DNA from: Mycolicibacter sp. MU0102
GTDB lineage: Bacteria > Actinomycetota > Actinomycetes > Mycobacteriales > Mycobacteriaceae
NCBI RefSeq assembly: GCF_963378105.1
Contig: NZ_OY726398.1
Coordinates: 3,224,001 to 3,288,000, forward strand
Direction of reading: 5' to 3'
Length of the DNA: 64,000 nucleotides
The translations under genes were made by a program, and so were the position numbers. Under the pieces are notes generated by a model. The model was not told where the DNA came from. It was given only the letters and a program-made list of their open reading frames with translations, and did no database searches. Numbering within the stretch: position 1 is the stretch's first letter; the number at the start of each line of letters is the position of its first letter. Below are positions 18,637-25,343 of this stretch, piece after piece.

Positions 18637-19506
18637 GTGACCAGGGTTGGTTCCGAGACCACCACCTACACCCTCGATCCGGCGCTACCGGTGTTGCTGC
18701 GCCCCGACGGTGCCGTCCAGGTCGGCTGGGACCCGCGGCGCGCCGTGCTGGTGCGACCGCCTCGCGGGCTGAGCACGGCGGCACTGGCCACCGTCCTACG
18801 CACGATGCAGATCCCGACCACCGTGGCCGCGCTGCGCCATGAAGCCGCCCAACACGGCCCGGTGGACACCGCGGACCTCGACGACCTGCTGGCCGCGCTG
18901 GTGGCGGCACGTGTCGCCGTCCGCGGCGCCGCCACCGGCCGTCAATGCCGCACGGTCTCGCTGCGGGTGCACGGCCGCGGGCCGTTGTCGGATCTGTTGG
19001 TCGAGTCGCTGCGCTGCTCGAGCGCCGTGGTCCGGCGCAGCAGCCATCCGCACGCCGCGGTGAGCGCCGCCGGGACCGATCTGGTGGTGCTGGCGGACTA
19101 CCTGGTTCCCGAGCCGCGGTTGGTACGTGAGCTGCACGCCGCGCGGGTGCCGCACCTGCCGGTACGGGTGCGCGACGGCACCGGCGTGGTCGGTCCGCTG
19201 GTCCTGCCGGGAGTCACCAGTTGTTTGCGATGCGCCGATCTGCACCGGCGAGACCGGGACTCCGCGTGGCCCGCGGTGGCCGCGCAGCTACGCCACACGG
19301 CCGCCCACGCCGACCGGGCAACCGTGCTGGCGACGGCGGCGCTGGCGCTGAGCCAAGTCGACCGGGTGATCGCAGCGGCGCGCGGCGTTGCAACCGGCCC
19401 GGACCTGGCTGCTCCGCCGACACTGGATGCCACCCTGGAGCTGGATCTGGCCGCCGGATCGATGCTGACGCGGCGCTGGGTCCGCCACCCGCTCTGCGAT
19501 TGCTGA
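18637..19506 (+). CDS. ThiF/cyclodehydratase-like protein (Rv3196-type), orphan
   Basis: 289 residues from the GTG at 18637 (GTG at 18589, overlapping the TetR stop, is an alternative). It starts YTLDPALPVLLRPDG and has a Rossmann-like middle (SLRVHGRGPLSDLLVE, TDLVVLADYLVP) and four cysteines in two pairs (SCLRCADLHRRD; HPLCDC) suitable for a structural zinc. This layout is that of the E1-like/cyclodehydratase partner proteins of TOMM peptide clusters, and a similar gene precedes the ABC1 gene in other mycobacteria. No YcaO, dehydrogenase or precursor peptide is nearby, so a role in peptide modification is unproven. Confidence 0.7.
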   Translation: MTRVGSETTTYTLDPALPVLLRPDGAVQVGWDPRRAVLVRPPRGLSTAALATVLRTMQIPTTVAALRHEAAQHGPVDTADLDDLLAALVAARVAVRGAATGRQCRTVSLRVHGRGPLSDLLVESLRCSSAVVRRSSHPHAAVSAAGTDLVVLADYLVPEPRLVRELHAARVPHLPVRVRDGTGVVGPLVLPGVTSCLRCADLHRRDRDSAWPAVAAQLRHTAAHADRATVLATAALALSQVDRVIAAARGVATGPDLAAPPTLDATLELDLAAGSMLTRRWVRHPLCDC

Positions 19507-19529
19507 GGTCACATCCGGTACCGAAGATT

Positions 19530-19543
19530 GTCACCGCGGTGAC
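19530..19543. promoter_or_regulatory. Perfect 14 bp palindrome upstream of island left end
   Basis: gtcaccgcggtgac reads the same on both strands. It lies in the 55-base host segment between the cyclodehydratase-like gene and the island's left boundary, which before integration was the upstream region of the ABC1 gene. It could be an operator; no matching regulator is evident. Confidence 0.35.
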
Positions 19544-19574
19544 CGGCACCACAACGACGTCATGGATGATGGAC

Positions 19575-19583
19575 ACGTGTCAG
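19575..19583. other. Putative attL core (left copy of 9 bp repeat)
   Basis: acgtgtcag, matching 26878-26886. To its left, atggatgatggac reads in frame with the ABC1 coding frame that now continues at the right copy, so this was probably the original 5' end of that gene. Confidence 0.55.
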
Positions 19584-19621
19584 GCGTCATATTCCACAGA
19601 TACAGGATGGAGAGGTGCGGG

Positions 19622-19858
19622 ATGGATATGGAGAACGAACTGGTTTCAATCGCGGATGCAGCAGATGCGCTGGGTATCAGGCTGTCAGCGCTGCTCAGTC
19701 GGATGGCGGCAGATGGGTTGCTGCTCGTCGTACCTGGTACCGAAGATCCGCGTTGCGGCAACAAGGGCCGTGACGGGGTTCTCTACCACCGAGACGACTG
19801 CGATTGTGGTTTCACCGCCACCCCGCACCCTGACATCGTTGAAATGGACCCCTCGTGA
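19622..19858 (+). CDS. Small HTH-like island protein, KilA-C-like helix pattern
   Basis: 78 residues from the ATG at 19622, which has SD-like GGAGAGG about 6 bases upstream; ATG 19562 in the same frame is the old host start. The first half (VSIADAADALGIRLSALLSRMAADGLL, read in parts) has the spacing of the KilA-C type winged-helix domain found at the end of phage antirepressors, and the second half has Cys-rich DDCDCGF. It may be a DNA-binding regulator of the element. It is first in a row of three overlapping genes and would be transcribed from the former ABC1 promoter. Function is inference. Confidence 0.5.
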   Translation: MDMENELVSIADAADALGIRLSALLSRMAADGLLLVVPGTEDPRCGNKGRDGVLYHRDDCDCGFTATPHPDIVEMDPS

Positions 19859-20166
19859 TCCGGCCTTATTGGATCGTCACCATCTCCATCGCAATGGTGG
19901 GTCTGCCCGCACCAACAGCGTCGGCAGACCCCACGCCGGCTTACTGCTTCGATGACCGGCTGTGTGGCAACGATTTCGGGGGTACCTACTACTGCCCGGA
20001 CACGGGTGGGTGGGTTGGCCCGTTTGTGGCTTGTGACGGGCTGGTAGCTGGACCGTATGCGCCTGGTGGGCAACGGCCTAACCGAAGTAACCGATCCGAT
20101 CAGGGATCGGATCTTGAAGGCCCCGGCTCACGCGGGGGCCGCTGGGACGAGGAGGACGACTGGTGA
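19855..20166 (+). CDS. Small secreted Cys-containing protein, unknown function
   Basis: 103 residues. Signal peptide at about 1-24 (IVTISIAMVGLPAPTASA), then a mature domain with four cysteines (AYCFDDRLCGNDF, YYCPDTGGWVGPFVACDG) and a polar, Arg/Gly/Asp-rich end. GTG start overlaps the previous stop (GTGA). Similar small secreted proteins occur in mycobacteria and their phages; a role in altering the host surface or blocking other phages would fit but is speculation. Confidence 0.55.
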   Translation: MIRPYWIVTISIAMVGLPAPTASADPTPAYCFDDRLCGNDFGGTYYCPDTGGWVGPFVACDGLVAGPYAPGGQRPNRSNRSDQGSDLEGPGSRGGRWDEEDDW

Positions 20167-20299
20167 TCTCTACGGCATGTGGCGTTCGCCACAATCCCCG
20201 CCAGATTTCACCGAAACTAGAAAAGTTTCAGGCATATACATATGAAGGTGAATCGCCCCGGTGAGTCCGGAGGCTCCACTTCTTGTGAAGGATGGAGTC

Positions 20300-20626
20300 A
20301 TGTCAGAAGGTTCTCCGCGTAGGTACCCGGCCGAGTTGCGTTCTCGTGCGGTGCGCATGGTTGCCGAGGTCCGTCACGAGTATCCGTCGGAATGGGCAGC
20401 GATCGAGTCGGTGGCGTCCAAGCTGGGGATCGGGACGGCGCAGACGTTGTTGAGCTGGGTCCGCAAGGACCAGGTCGATGGGGGCAAGCGCCCTGGTGTC
20501 ACCTCCGAGATGGCGGAGGAACTGCGGAGGCTTCGAGCCGAGAACCGGGAGCTCAAGCGGGCTAACGAGATTCTGAAGTCGGCGTCGACTTTTTTCGCGG
20601 CGGAGCTCGACCGCCGGCCTCGTTGA
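20300..20626 (+). CDS. IS3-family transposase OrfA
   Basis: 108 residues from the ATG at 20300. HTH (about 7-60) of the IS3/IS911 OrfA type, with RYPAELRSRAVRMVAEV at the start and WAAIESVASKLGIGTAQTLLSWVRK, followed by a leucine-zipper segment (EELRRLRAENRELKRANEIL) used for multimerisation. Near its end the heptamer T TTT TTC at 20590-20596 allows a -1 shift into the orfB frame, giving the OrfAB transposase. Confidence 0.92.
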   Translation: MSEGSPRRYPAELRSRAVRMVAEVRHEYPSEWAAIESVASKLGIGTAQTLLSWVRKDQVDGGKRPGVTSEMAEELRRLRAENRELKRANEILKSASTFFAAELDRRPR

Positions 20627-21552
20627 TCTGCACCTATATCGACCAGAACAAGGATCGCTTCGGTGTCGAGCCGATCTGCCGGGTGCTGAGCGCGCACGGC
20701 GTCAAGATCGCACCGAGCACCTACTACGACGCCCATGCCCGGGGCCGCTCGGCCCGAGCTGCCGCCGACGAGGACCTCAAACCCCAGATCCGGCAGGTGT
20801 TTGAGCGCAACTACCGCGTTTACGGGGCCCGTAAAGTGTGGCTGGCCCTCAACCGTGACGGTGTGGCGGTGGCCCGCTGCACTGTGGAACGGCTGATGCG
20901 CGACATGGGCCTGCGCGGGGCGCACCGGGGCAAGGTGCGGCGCACGACCATCCCTGATCCGCAAGGCGTCAGGGCCCGTGATCTGGTCCTGCGCCAGTTC
21001 AACCCGCCCGCACCGAACCGGCTGTGGGTGGCCGACATGACCTACGTGTCGACCTGGTCAGGGTTCGTCTACGCCGCGTTCGTCATCGACACCTACTCCC
21101 GGCGGATCGTGGGGTGGCGCACCTCGACCACGATGACCAGCGCGTTGGTGCTTGATGCGATCGAGCACGCCATCTGGACTCGCCAGCGCGATGGGATCAG
21201 CGACCTGACCGGCCTGGTGCAACATCACGACAGAGGCAGTCAATACACCTCCATCGCCTACACCGAACGTCTGGCCGCAGCCGGAATCGACGCCTCAGTC
21301 GGCCGGGTCGGTGACAGTTACGACAATGCCGTCGCCGAAACCATCAACGGCCTCTACAAGACCGAACTGATCAAGCCCCGCGGCCCGTGGCGCACCATCG
21401 ACCAGGTCGAAGTCGCCACCCTGGAATGGGTGGACTGGTTCAACCACCGCCGCATCAACAGCTACTGCGCCGACATGCCACCGGCCGAATATGAAGCCCT
21501 CTACTACAGTCAGCACCGAACCCAGAAAGTCACTGAGTTCTCAAACCCGTGA
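20623..21552 (+). CDS. IS3-family transposase OrfB (DDE integrase domain)
   Basis: 309 residues as an independent frame, normally expressed as the OrfAB fusion after the -1 shift at 20590-20596. It has the IS3 HTH_21 region (RVYGARKVWLALNRDGVAVAR) and an rve DDE catalytic core: first Asp in WVADMTYVST, second in HHDRGSQYTS, Glu in DNAVAETINGLYKTEL. All three are intact, so the element may still be active. Confidence 0.93.
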   Translation: MICTYIDQNKDRFGVEPICRVLSAHGVKIAPSTYYDAHARGRSARAAADEDLKPQIRQVFERNYRVYGARKVWLALNRDGVAVARCTVERLMRDMGLRGAHRGKVRRTTIPDPQGVRARDLVLRQFNPPAPNRLWVADMTYVSTWSGFVYAAFVIDTYSRRIVGWRTSTTMTSALVLDAIEHAIWTRQRDGISDLTGLVQHHDRGSQYTSIAYTERLAAAGIDASVGRVGDSYDNAVAETINGLYKTELIKPRGPWRTIDQVEVATLEWVDWFNHRRINSYCADMPPAEYEALYYSQHRTQKVTEFSNP

Positions 21553-21803
21553 GCGTCCGGAAACTCCGGGGCGATTCATGTCATCCAAAACCCCGAGGGC
21601 TACACCTCCGAGACTGACGGAGACTACACCTACCAGTTGAACTACCAACTGGCCTCTGGGGAGCTGGAGATCACTCGGAAAGAATGGTCATTGTTGGGGG
21701 TGGGTTCCGGGGTGTTTCTCATCCACCCGTTGCTCTCTACTCCGTTTCTGCGCTACCGCCCGGACCCTCGGTTCAGGTTCCCTGTGTGGTCGGGCGGGTC
21801 TGG

Positions 21804-21971
21804 TTAACGGCGGGACGGCCTAGCCTTATCCCAACGGTCGATAGACTCCACCGTCCACCCCCGAACGGTGCCGATCATGGCATCAGGTTCGGGCAGGTTG
21901 TACCTGCCCAGAGTGTCGGGCTTGACGCCGATACGCTCGGCCACCTCAGCTCGACTCAAGTAGCGGATCAC
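21804..21971 (-). CDS. Excisionase-like MerR-type HTH protein, 55 residues
   Basis: A GTG at 21971 opens a 55-residue protein beginning VIRYLSRAEVAERIGVKPDT and ending RWDKARPSRR. The HTH plus wing (YLSRAEVAERIGVKPDTLGRY, then WTVESIDRWDKAR) is the pattern of short MerR-like DNA-binding proteins that serve as excisionases or recombination directionality factors in actinobacterial phages. It is shorter than many ORF cut-offs. Its stop overlaps the convergent stop of the split gene (shared TTAA). Serine integrases need such a factor for excision, so this is the best candidate in the element. Confidence 0.65.
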   Translation of the reverse strand: MIRYLSRAEVAERIGVKPDTLGRYNLPEPDAMIGTVRGWTVESIDRWDKARPSRR

Positions 21972-21988
21972 CGGCTAACCATACGAAA

Positions 21989-22010
21989 ACACCCCGCCGT
22001 AGCGGGGTGT
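21989..22010 (-). terminator. Intrinsic terminator (minus strand)
   Basis: Perfect 9 bp stem acaccccgc / gcggggtgt with a 4-base loop; on the minus strand it is followed by TTTTCG. It ends the transcript of the two minus-strand genes at 22264-22521 and 22028-22267 just before the excisionase-like gene. Confidence 0.75.
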
Positions 22011-22027
22011 CTCGGTGGTCATGCTCG

Positions 22028-22267
22028 TCACGTGTAGTCCAACAGGTAGAGGTACTGGACCAAACTTGCCTCGTCGTCGGACAACACCCGACCGAAGAAC
22101 CGCTCAAGGTTCGCCTTGGTGGGCGAGGTGAACTCGTGAGCCACCTGCTCATCAACGACGGCCAGGACGAACTCACCGGCCATCCTGTCAGCCAGTTGGT
22201 AGTCCTCATCCGAGGTGCGCCAAAGCAGCGCGGTTACCGGTGAGCACGCGACTGCGGTGGTGCTCAT
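22028..22267 (-). CDS. Small hypothetical island protein
   Basis: 79 residues, acidic, no Cys pattern or membrane span. It begins MSTTAVACSPVTALLWR and contains DEDYQLADRMAGEFVLAVVDEQVAHEF and a C-terminal amphipathic region (FFGRVLSDDEASLVQYLYLL, in parts). The ATG overlaps the stop of the upstream secreted-protein gene (ATGA) and a terminator follows. Not recognised. Confidence 0.55.
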   Translation of the reverse strand: MSTTAVACSPVTALLWRTSDEDYQLADRMAGEFVLAVVDEQVAHEFTSPTKANLERFFGRVLSDDEASLVQYLYLLDYT

Positions 22268-22521
22268 CGCTGGACCTCATCGGTCATCGGGCCACAAATC
22301 AGGTTGCCCATGGTGTGGCAATCCCAGCGCGGGTCATCTTCGGTGATGTCGATCCACCCATCACCATCTGAATCGGCAGCCTTGCCGCAGTAGGGGCCGG
22401 CGGTCTCGGGCGCTGAGACACACGGTGAGTTGTCGGGTGCGTCAGCGTGTGAGGCCCCTGCGCCGAGGGCAGCAGAGGTGGCAATGGCTAGGGCTACGAG
22501 TGGACGTGTGAGTGGGTTCAT
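22264..22521 (-). CDS. Small secreted Cys-rich protein with EF-hand-like Asp loop
   Basis: 85 residues from ATG 22521. Signal peptide at about 1-25 (LVALAIATSAALGAGASHA), then a mature domain with six or so residues of Cys spread over CVSAP, YCGKA, WDCHT and LICGP and the loop DSDGDGWIDITEDD. That loop matches the DxDxDG calcium-binding pattern of EF-hand or dockerin loops. A palindrome lies 12-28 bases upstream of the start. It is translationally coupled to the gene below it. Function unknown. Confidence 0.6.
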   Translation of the reverse strand: MNPLTRPLVALAIATSAALGAGASHADAPDNSPCVSAPETAGPYCGKAADSDGDGWIDITEDDPRWDCHTMGNLICGPMTDEVQR

Positions 22522-22532
22522 GGTGGAGACAG

Positions 22533-22569
22533 TACACGCCGAGCGTGTAGACAGCAAGCGGGGCGTGTA
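22533..22569. promoter_or_regulatory. Operator-like palindrome plus extra half-site
   Basis: tacacgc-cga-gcgtgta (22533-22549) is a perfect inverted repeat with 7 bp arms, and the half-site gcgtgta recurs at 22563-22569. It sits directly upstream of the minus-strand secreted-protein gene in the divergent region of the element, where an immunity-type repressor would bind. Confidence 0.5.
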
Positions 22570-22786
22570 TGCCTACCTGCCTCTCTAGCCCCCTCCCTCT
22601 ACGTGCCCCCTCTACCTGTAGGGGGTGTGGGTGTGGCACTAGGCGTGCGTGCCTCTCTCGCACGCCGGCCCTCGCTGCCCTCCCCTGTGCGCCCTCTCGC
22701 TCGCTGCGTGTCGCGCAGCTCCCCCTCTGCCTCCTCCCGCACCCCTGGGCGGGCACCCCCACCCCGCGTACCCCGACCGGGCTGGT
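22570..22786. other. Pyrimidine-rich non-coding tract in divergent region
   Basis: About 215 bases of strongly C/T-rich sequence on the plus strand with recurring ccctct, ctcgc and cccc motifs, including a ccccct/aggggg hairpin at 22606-22625. Frames through it have no protein-like composition. It separates the leftward and rightward gene sets of the element and could be a replication or control region; that is inference. Confidence 0.4.
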
Positions 22787-23137
22787 ATGCGGAACCAAGG
22801 CCCGATGCGACGCATGAGCGCCGGGATTTGCCAGTTGGACGGGTTCAAACTGCCCGCGGTGGAACGCCGGGAAGTGGTAGCCGAGCTGGCCGGCGCTGGG
22901 ATGTCGAACAGGGCTATCGCTGATGCGGTAGGGGTCAGCCGGCAGCAGGTGATCCTGGACAAGAAAGCACAGGGGGTAAATAACTTACCCCCTGTCATCG
23001 GCCAGGACGGGAAAACCTACAAACGGCCACAACCCAAGAACAAACCTCGGCTAGGTGGGCAAAGACCGGGTGCTACGCAGTTCTCGCGTGCAATCCCGTG
23101 TTTTTTACACGTCGCAGACGCCCAATTTAGCGGGTGA
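22787..23137 (+). CDS. ParB-type HTH DNA-binding protein of the element
   Basis: 116 residues from ATG 22787; ATG 22805, preceded by CCAAGG, is an equally good start. An HTH at about 25-60 (VERREVVAELAGAGMSNRAI, then ADAVGVSRQQV) is followed by IGQDGKTYKRPQ, a motif that typically closes the HTH region of ParB-like proteins in actinobacterial phages and plasmids. The N-terminal ParB nuclease fold is missing, so this is a short or truncated version. The GC of the coding region drops after 23100. It is the first rightward gene and may govern replication or transcription of the element. Confidence 0.55.
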   Translation: MRNQGPMRRMSAGICQLDGFKLPAVERREVVAELAGAGMSNRAIADAVGVSRQQVILDKKAQGVNNLPPVIGQDGKTYKRPQPKNKPRLGGQRPGATQFSRAIPCFLHVADAQFSG

Positions 23138-23202
23138 CCTGCGACAAGACTATTTAGAGCAGGTCTAAAACCTGCTCATTTTCGTATCGAAACGAGGTGT
23201 AT

Positions 23203-23592
23203 ATGCCTGAAAAACAGGCAGAAATCCCCAAAATCCCTAAAGGTTTGAAAGCTGCTGGGCGGCGATTCTGGCGGGATATCCACGCCACCTACGAGATTGT
23301 TCACGCCCCCGAGGTGTCGATGCTCCTAGAAGACGCCGCGAGGACGGTAGATGTCGTTGCCCGACTTCAGGAAGTAGTCGACAACGCCCGCACCTTGAGG
23401 ACACCAGGCAGCCAGAAGCAAGACGTGGCTATTCCTGAGCTGTCCGAACTACGGCAGTACCGAGCGCAGTTCGCCGCGCTCATCAAGCAATTGAATCTTC
23501 CCGATGTTGCCGGTGAAGAAAGCCCAGACGGCCCTATGTCCCGCAGTGATGCCGGTCGCCTCGCTGCCGCTAAACGATGGAGTCACAACTAA
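23203..23592 (+). CDS. Terminase small subunit-like protein (P27-type)
   Basis: 129 residues. ATG 23203 has SD ACGAGG five bases upstream. The sequence follows actinophage small terminases: IPKGLKAAGRRFWRDIHATY at the start, then an acidic helix (VSMLLEDAARTVDVVARLQE), a central charged linker (TPGSQKQDVAIPEL) and a helix ending IKQLNLPD, with a basic tail (GRLAAAKRWSHN). These proteins recognise packaging sites on DNA. No large terminase accompanies it, the arrangement seen in phage satellites that redirect helper-phage packaging. Assigned by pattern only. Confidence 0.65.
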   Translation: MPEKQAEIPKIPKGLKAAGRRFWRDIHATYEIVHAPEVSMLLEDAARTVDVVARLQEVVDNARTLRTPGSQKQDVAIPELSELRQYRAQFAALIKQLNLPDVAGEESPDGPMSRSDAGRLAAAKRWSHN

Positions 23593-23732
23593 TGCCCAAG
23601 ATCCGCAACCGTTTCACCCCCGTACAGCAGCCATCCGAGCCTGCCAGCTCGGAGACCATAGCCGACATGTTCAAGCGCAAGCTCGGCTGGAAACCGATCA
23701 CCGAATTACGTAATCCCAACACTAAAACATGA
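23592..23732 (+). CDS. Small basic island protein, 46 residues
   Basis: Its ATG overlaps the terminase-like stop (TAATG) and its own stop overlaps the next ATG, so coupling supports translation. Sequence MPKIRNRFTPVQQ..., ending in a basic ADMFKRKLGWKPITELRN segment. It has no recognisable domain. Confidence 0.55.
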   Translation: MPKIRNRFTPVQQPSEPASSETIADMFKRKLGWKPITELRNPNTKT

Positions 23733-24004
23733 CCACCCAAACCGACCTTAATAGAACAGGCCCGTATTGCCCTCTAATTGCCACGCTCCCGGACGAATTA
23801 CTATCTTCGGACAGTTGGGTATACCCAGGGGGATTATCGGCCTATATGGGCGCACTGTCCGATTTTATCGGCGGTGACCGCCGGGTTGGCCCGGTTATGA
23901 ACGCAGCGGGAGTGTCAGTAGCCGATTGGCACAGACGGGCATTGTCGAGCGAAATCGCAAAGAATCAACCAAAGGAGAGTCCACATGCCGTGGCACCCCA
24001 ATGA
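23729..24004 (+). CDS. Hypothetical island protein, 91 residues
   Basis: ATG overlaps the preceding stop (ATGA). Soluble, with aromatic/Gly-rich SSDSWVYPGGLSAYMGALSDF and VMNAAGVSVADWHRRAL. Not recognised. Together with the two genes before it, it forms a coupled run of three after the terminase-like start. Codon use is less GC-biased than in the flanking chromosome. Confidence 0.5.
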   Translation: MTTQTDLNRTGPYCPLIATLPDELLSSDSWVYPGGLSAYMGALSDFIGGDRRVGPVMNAAGVSVADWHRRALSSEIAKNQPKESPHAVAPQ

Positions 24005-24062
24005 AGGCGGTCATAACAACCCTCCACTAATCAGACATAAACGCACCGGGCGCACTATGTAG
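23985..24062 (+). CDS. Micro-ORF with strong Shine-Dalgarno, 25 residues
   Basis: AAAGGAG lies seven bases ahead of ATG 23985, the best ribosome site in this part of the element. The product is polar (MPWHPNEGGHNNPPLIRHKR and five more residues). It overlaps the end of the previous gene in another frame. Translation is likely from the SD but unproven. Confidence 0.4.
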   Translation: MPWHPNEGGHNNPPLIRHKRTGRTM

Positions 24063-24070
24063 GTACCACC

Positions 24071-24112
24071 ATGGACTGCTGCCCAGTATGTGCAGATTGT
24101 TATGAAACATAA
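24071..24112 (+). CDS. Possible 13-residue Cys-rich micro-ORF
   Basis: ATG 24071 encodes MDCCPVCADCYET, with CPVCADC spacing like a zinc knuckle. Its end overlaps the next gene's ATG. It could be a leader peptide or chance. No clear SD. Confidence 0.2.
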   Translation: MDCCPVCADCYET

Positions 24113-24308
24113 ACAACCGAATATATCTACCGTTGTGCCGATGCCTGATCATTACATCCAGGAGGTGCCGTGCATCCCTTGCAGGCACTTTTACACCTCT
24201 GCTGATCAAGAATACGAACAGCGGCTAGGCAAGTGGCGGGAGGATTATAAAGCCGGAAAGGCTACGTGGGCTGATATGCCTATCCGCGACATGGGTTTCA
24301 ATATTTAG
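24102..24308 (+). CDS. Hypothetical island protein with CxxC motif, 68 residues
   Basis: From ATG 24102. Contains VPCIPCRHFY (a CxxC pair) and a charged C-terminal helix (EQRLGKWREDYKAGKATW). AT-richer than the host. No family recognised. Last rightward gene before a convergent anchored-protein gene. Confidence 0.45.
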   Translation: MKHKQPNISTVVPMPDHYIQEVPCIPCRHFYTSADQEYEQRLGKWREDYKAGKATWADMPIRDMGFNI

Positions 24309-24347
24309 TAGCTGCACCAGTCGTCAGTGTGAAATTGCGTCTTGGCC

Positions 24348-24941
24348 TTAACCGGGTATTGCTACGCGGACCGTCAGGCATTTATCCTCACTCGTTCCTA
24401 GCATAACGCAAATCATCGTTCCATCAGCTCGAAATTCTGAGCTAGTTTGTTGCACATAGTCGTCTGGTATCAGTATCTGAAGTAACCCGCCACCGCCCGG
24501 AGGGAGGACATCCGGGCACAGCGTCCAGGAATTGCTCATGGTGAACGCACACTCTTGGCTGACTTGCGGATAATAATCGATGTAGGGGTATTTATCCTTG
24601 CTGGTGGGCAGCAAGTATGTAGTTATATATGCATCCCGCTTGCCGTTGTTATACATCTTCGTTGTAATGTAGCGTTGGGGCGAGTTGGCCCACTTGTCCG
24701 CAGGTATCTGCACTACAGGTTCAGCATCGTCCCGGCTAGCCCAGTAATACATCCAACGGTCATTCTCTGGTTCCCAAAGTATGATTGCGCCAGAAGATAA
24801 CGCCAATTTGCCGTAGTCCTGCCCGGCCACTTCCTTTGCGGTCTTATTTGCATCACAAGAGTAAAGCAGGGCAATTCCGGCAATGACTACGCCAACTACG
24901 GTAGCGGCAGCTTGAATCTTTGACGACCAATCGGATTTCAT
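24348..24941 (-). CDS. Membrane-anchored hypothetical protein
   Basis: 197 residues from ATG 24941 (in-frame upstream extension to 25091 overlaps the divergent DUF732 gene and is rejected). One N-terminal span at about 9-28 (AATVVGVVIAGIALLYS) followed by Cys29, then an extracytoplasmic domain rich in Tyr and Asp (YITTKMYNNGKRDAYITTYL) with three more cysteines near the end. GC is close to 50 percent, far below the host. Unknown function; possibly an accessory (moron) gene of the element. Confidence 0.55.
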   Translation of the reverse strand: MKSDWSSKIQAAATVVGVVIAGIALLYSCDANKTAKEVAGQDYGKLALSSGAIILWEPENDRWMYYWASRDDAEPVVQIPADKWANSPQRYITTKMYNNGKRDAYITTYLLPTSKDKYPYIDYYPQVSQECAFTMSNSWTLCPDVLPPGGGGLLQILIPDDYVQQTSSEFRADGTMICVMLGTSEDKCLTVRVAIPG

Positions 24942-25036
24942 TTGGTAACTTTCCGATAGTGGATGATGTTTGGTTACGCGCCTCGGTTGAACCGTAACCA
25001 GGATAGATGTCAGTCCGATGTTGTAGAACTGTTTCC

Positions 25037-25330
25037 ATGAGACCACTACTCGTCGCCCTGGCCGTTCCTGCCGCTGTCCTGCTCGCTGCACCGGCCCACG
25101 CCGGCCCGACTGAGTTTGAAAACGAAGTCCGGGAACGGGGGATCAACACCGGCATGATGGTGTTCAACCCCGGAGGGGTTGCCTCGTCGGGGATGGAGAC
25201 CTGTAACAGGCTTCGCAACGGCCAAAGCCTCAGTGAGGTTCTAGCTGCATACCCGAATGGGATGTTCGGGGACGGTGCCCAGCTGGTCCCACTAGCTCAG
25301 CAGATGATCTGCCCGGACACGCTGCACTGA
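25037..25330 (+). CDS. DUF732 family small secreted protein
   Basis: 97 residues with a signal peptide (MRPLLVALAVPAAVLLAAPA, cleavage after HA at about 23). The mature part follows the DUF732 pattern common in mycobacteria and their phages: FENEVRERGI...GMETCNRLRNGQSLSEVLAAYP...QQMICPD, with two cysteines likely forming a disulfide. Start ATG 25037 is preferred over 25007. Function of the family is unknown. It lies next to the integrase gene, a usual place for accessory genes. Confidence 0.7.
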   Translation: MRPLLVALAVPAAVLLAAPAHAGPTEFENEVRERGINTGMMVFNPGGVASSGMETCNRLRNGQSLSEVLAAYPNGMFGDGAQLVPLAQQMICPDTLH

Positions 25331-25343
25331 CGTGGGTTAGTGA

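Larger units (their letters stand above)
20249..21578 (+). mobile_element. IS3-family insertion sequence, about 1.33 kb
   Basis: Terminal inverted repeats start TGAATCGCCCCGG on both ends (20249 rightward; complement ending at 21578), with further partial matching (TCCGGA, GCTC). It encodes overlapping orfA and orfB with a -1 frameshift window, the hallmark of the family. No 3-4 bp target duplication flanks it (left agg, right tgt). The interrupted gene rejoins in frame across it. Confidence 0.9.
20163..21807 (+). pseudogene. Small island gene split by the IS3 element
   Basis: A GTG at 20163, overlapping the previous stop, opens 28 codons plus two bases (CGVRHNPRQISPKLEKFQAY, then TYEG) up to 20248. 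The frame resumes directly after the IS at 21579 (VIQNPEGYTSETDG...) and stops at 21807. Joining the two sides restores one uninterrupted 104-codon frame with no extra base, so the IS inserted within a living gene. The C-terminal part contains a hydrophobic segment (LLGVGSGVFLIHPLLS). I do not recognise the protein. Function is lost unless the IS excises precisely. Confidence 0.7.

Noticed and set aside
18637..19506. A complete peptide-antibiotic (TOMM) gene cluster
   Set aside because: No YcaO protein, dehydrogenase, transporter or precursor peptide is found on either side.
19517..19750. 12 bp direct repeat ggtaccgaagat at 19517 and about 19738 as att sites
   Set aside because: Both copies lie at the same side of the element and one is inside an element gene; the 9 bp repeat at the integrase-proximal end fits better.
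20057..20245. 62-codon frame running to the IS left end
   Set aside because: It overlaps the secreted-protein gene in another frame and does not continue after the IS, whereas the 20163 frame does.
24071..24112. Treating the Cys-rich 13-codon frame as a certain gene
   Set aside because: No good ribosome site and too short to judge; kept only as a low-confidence feature.
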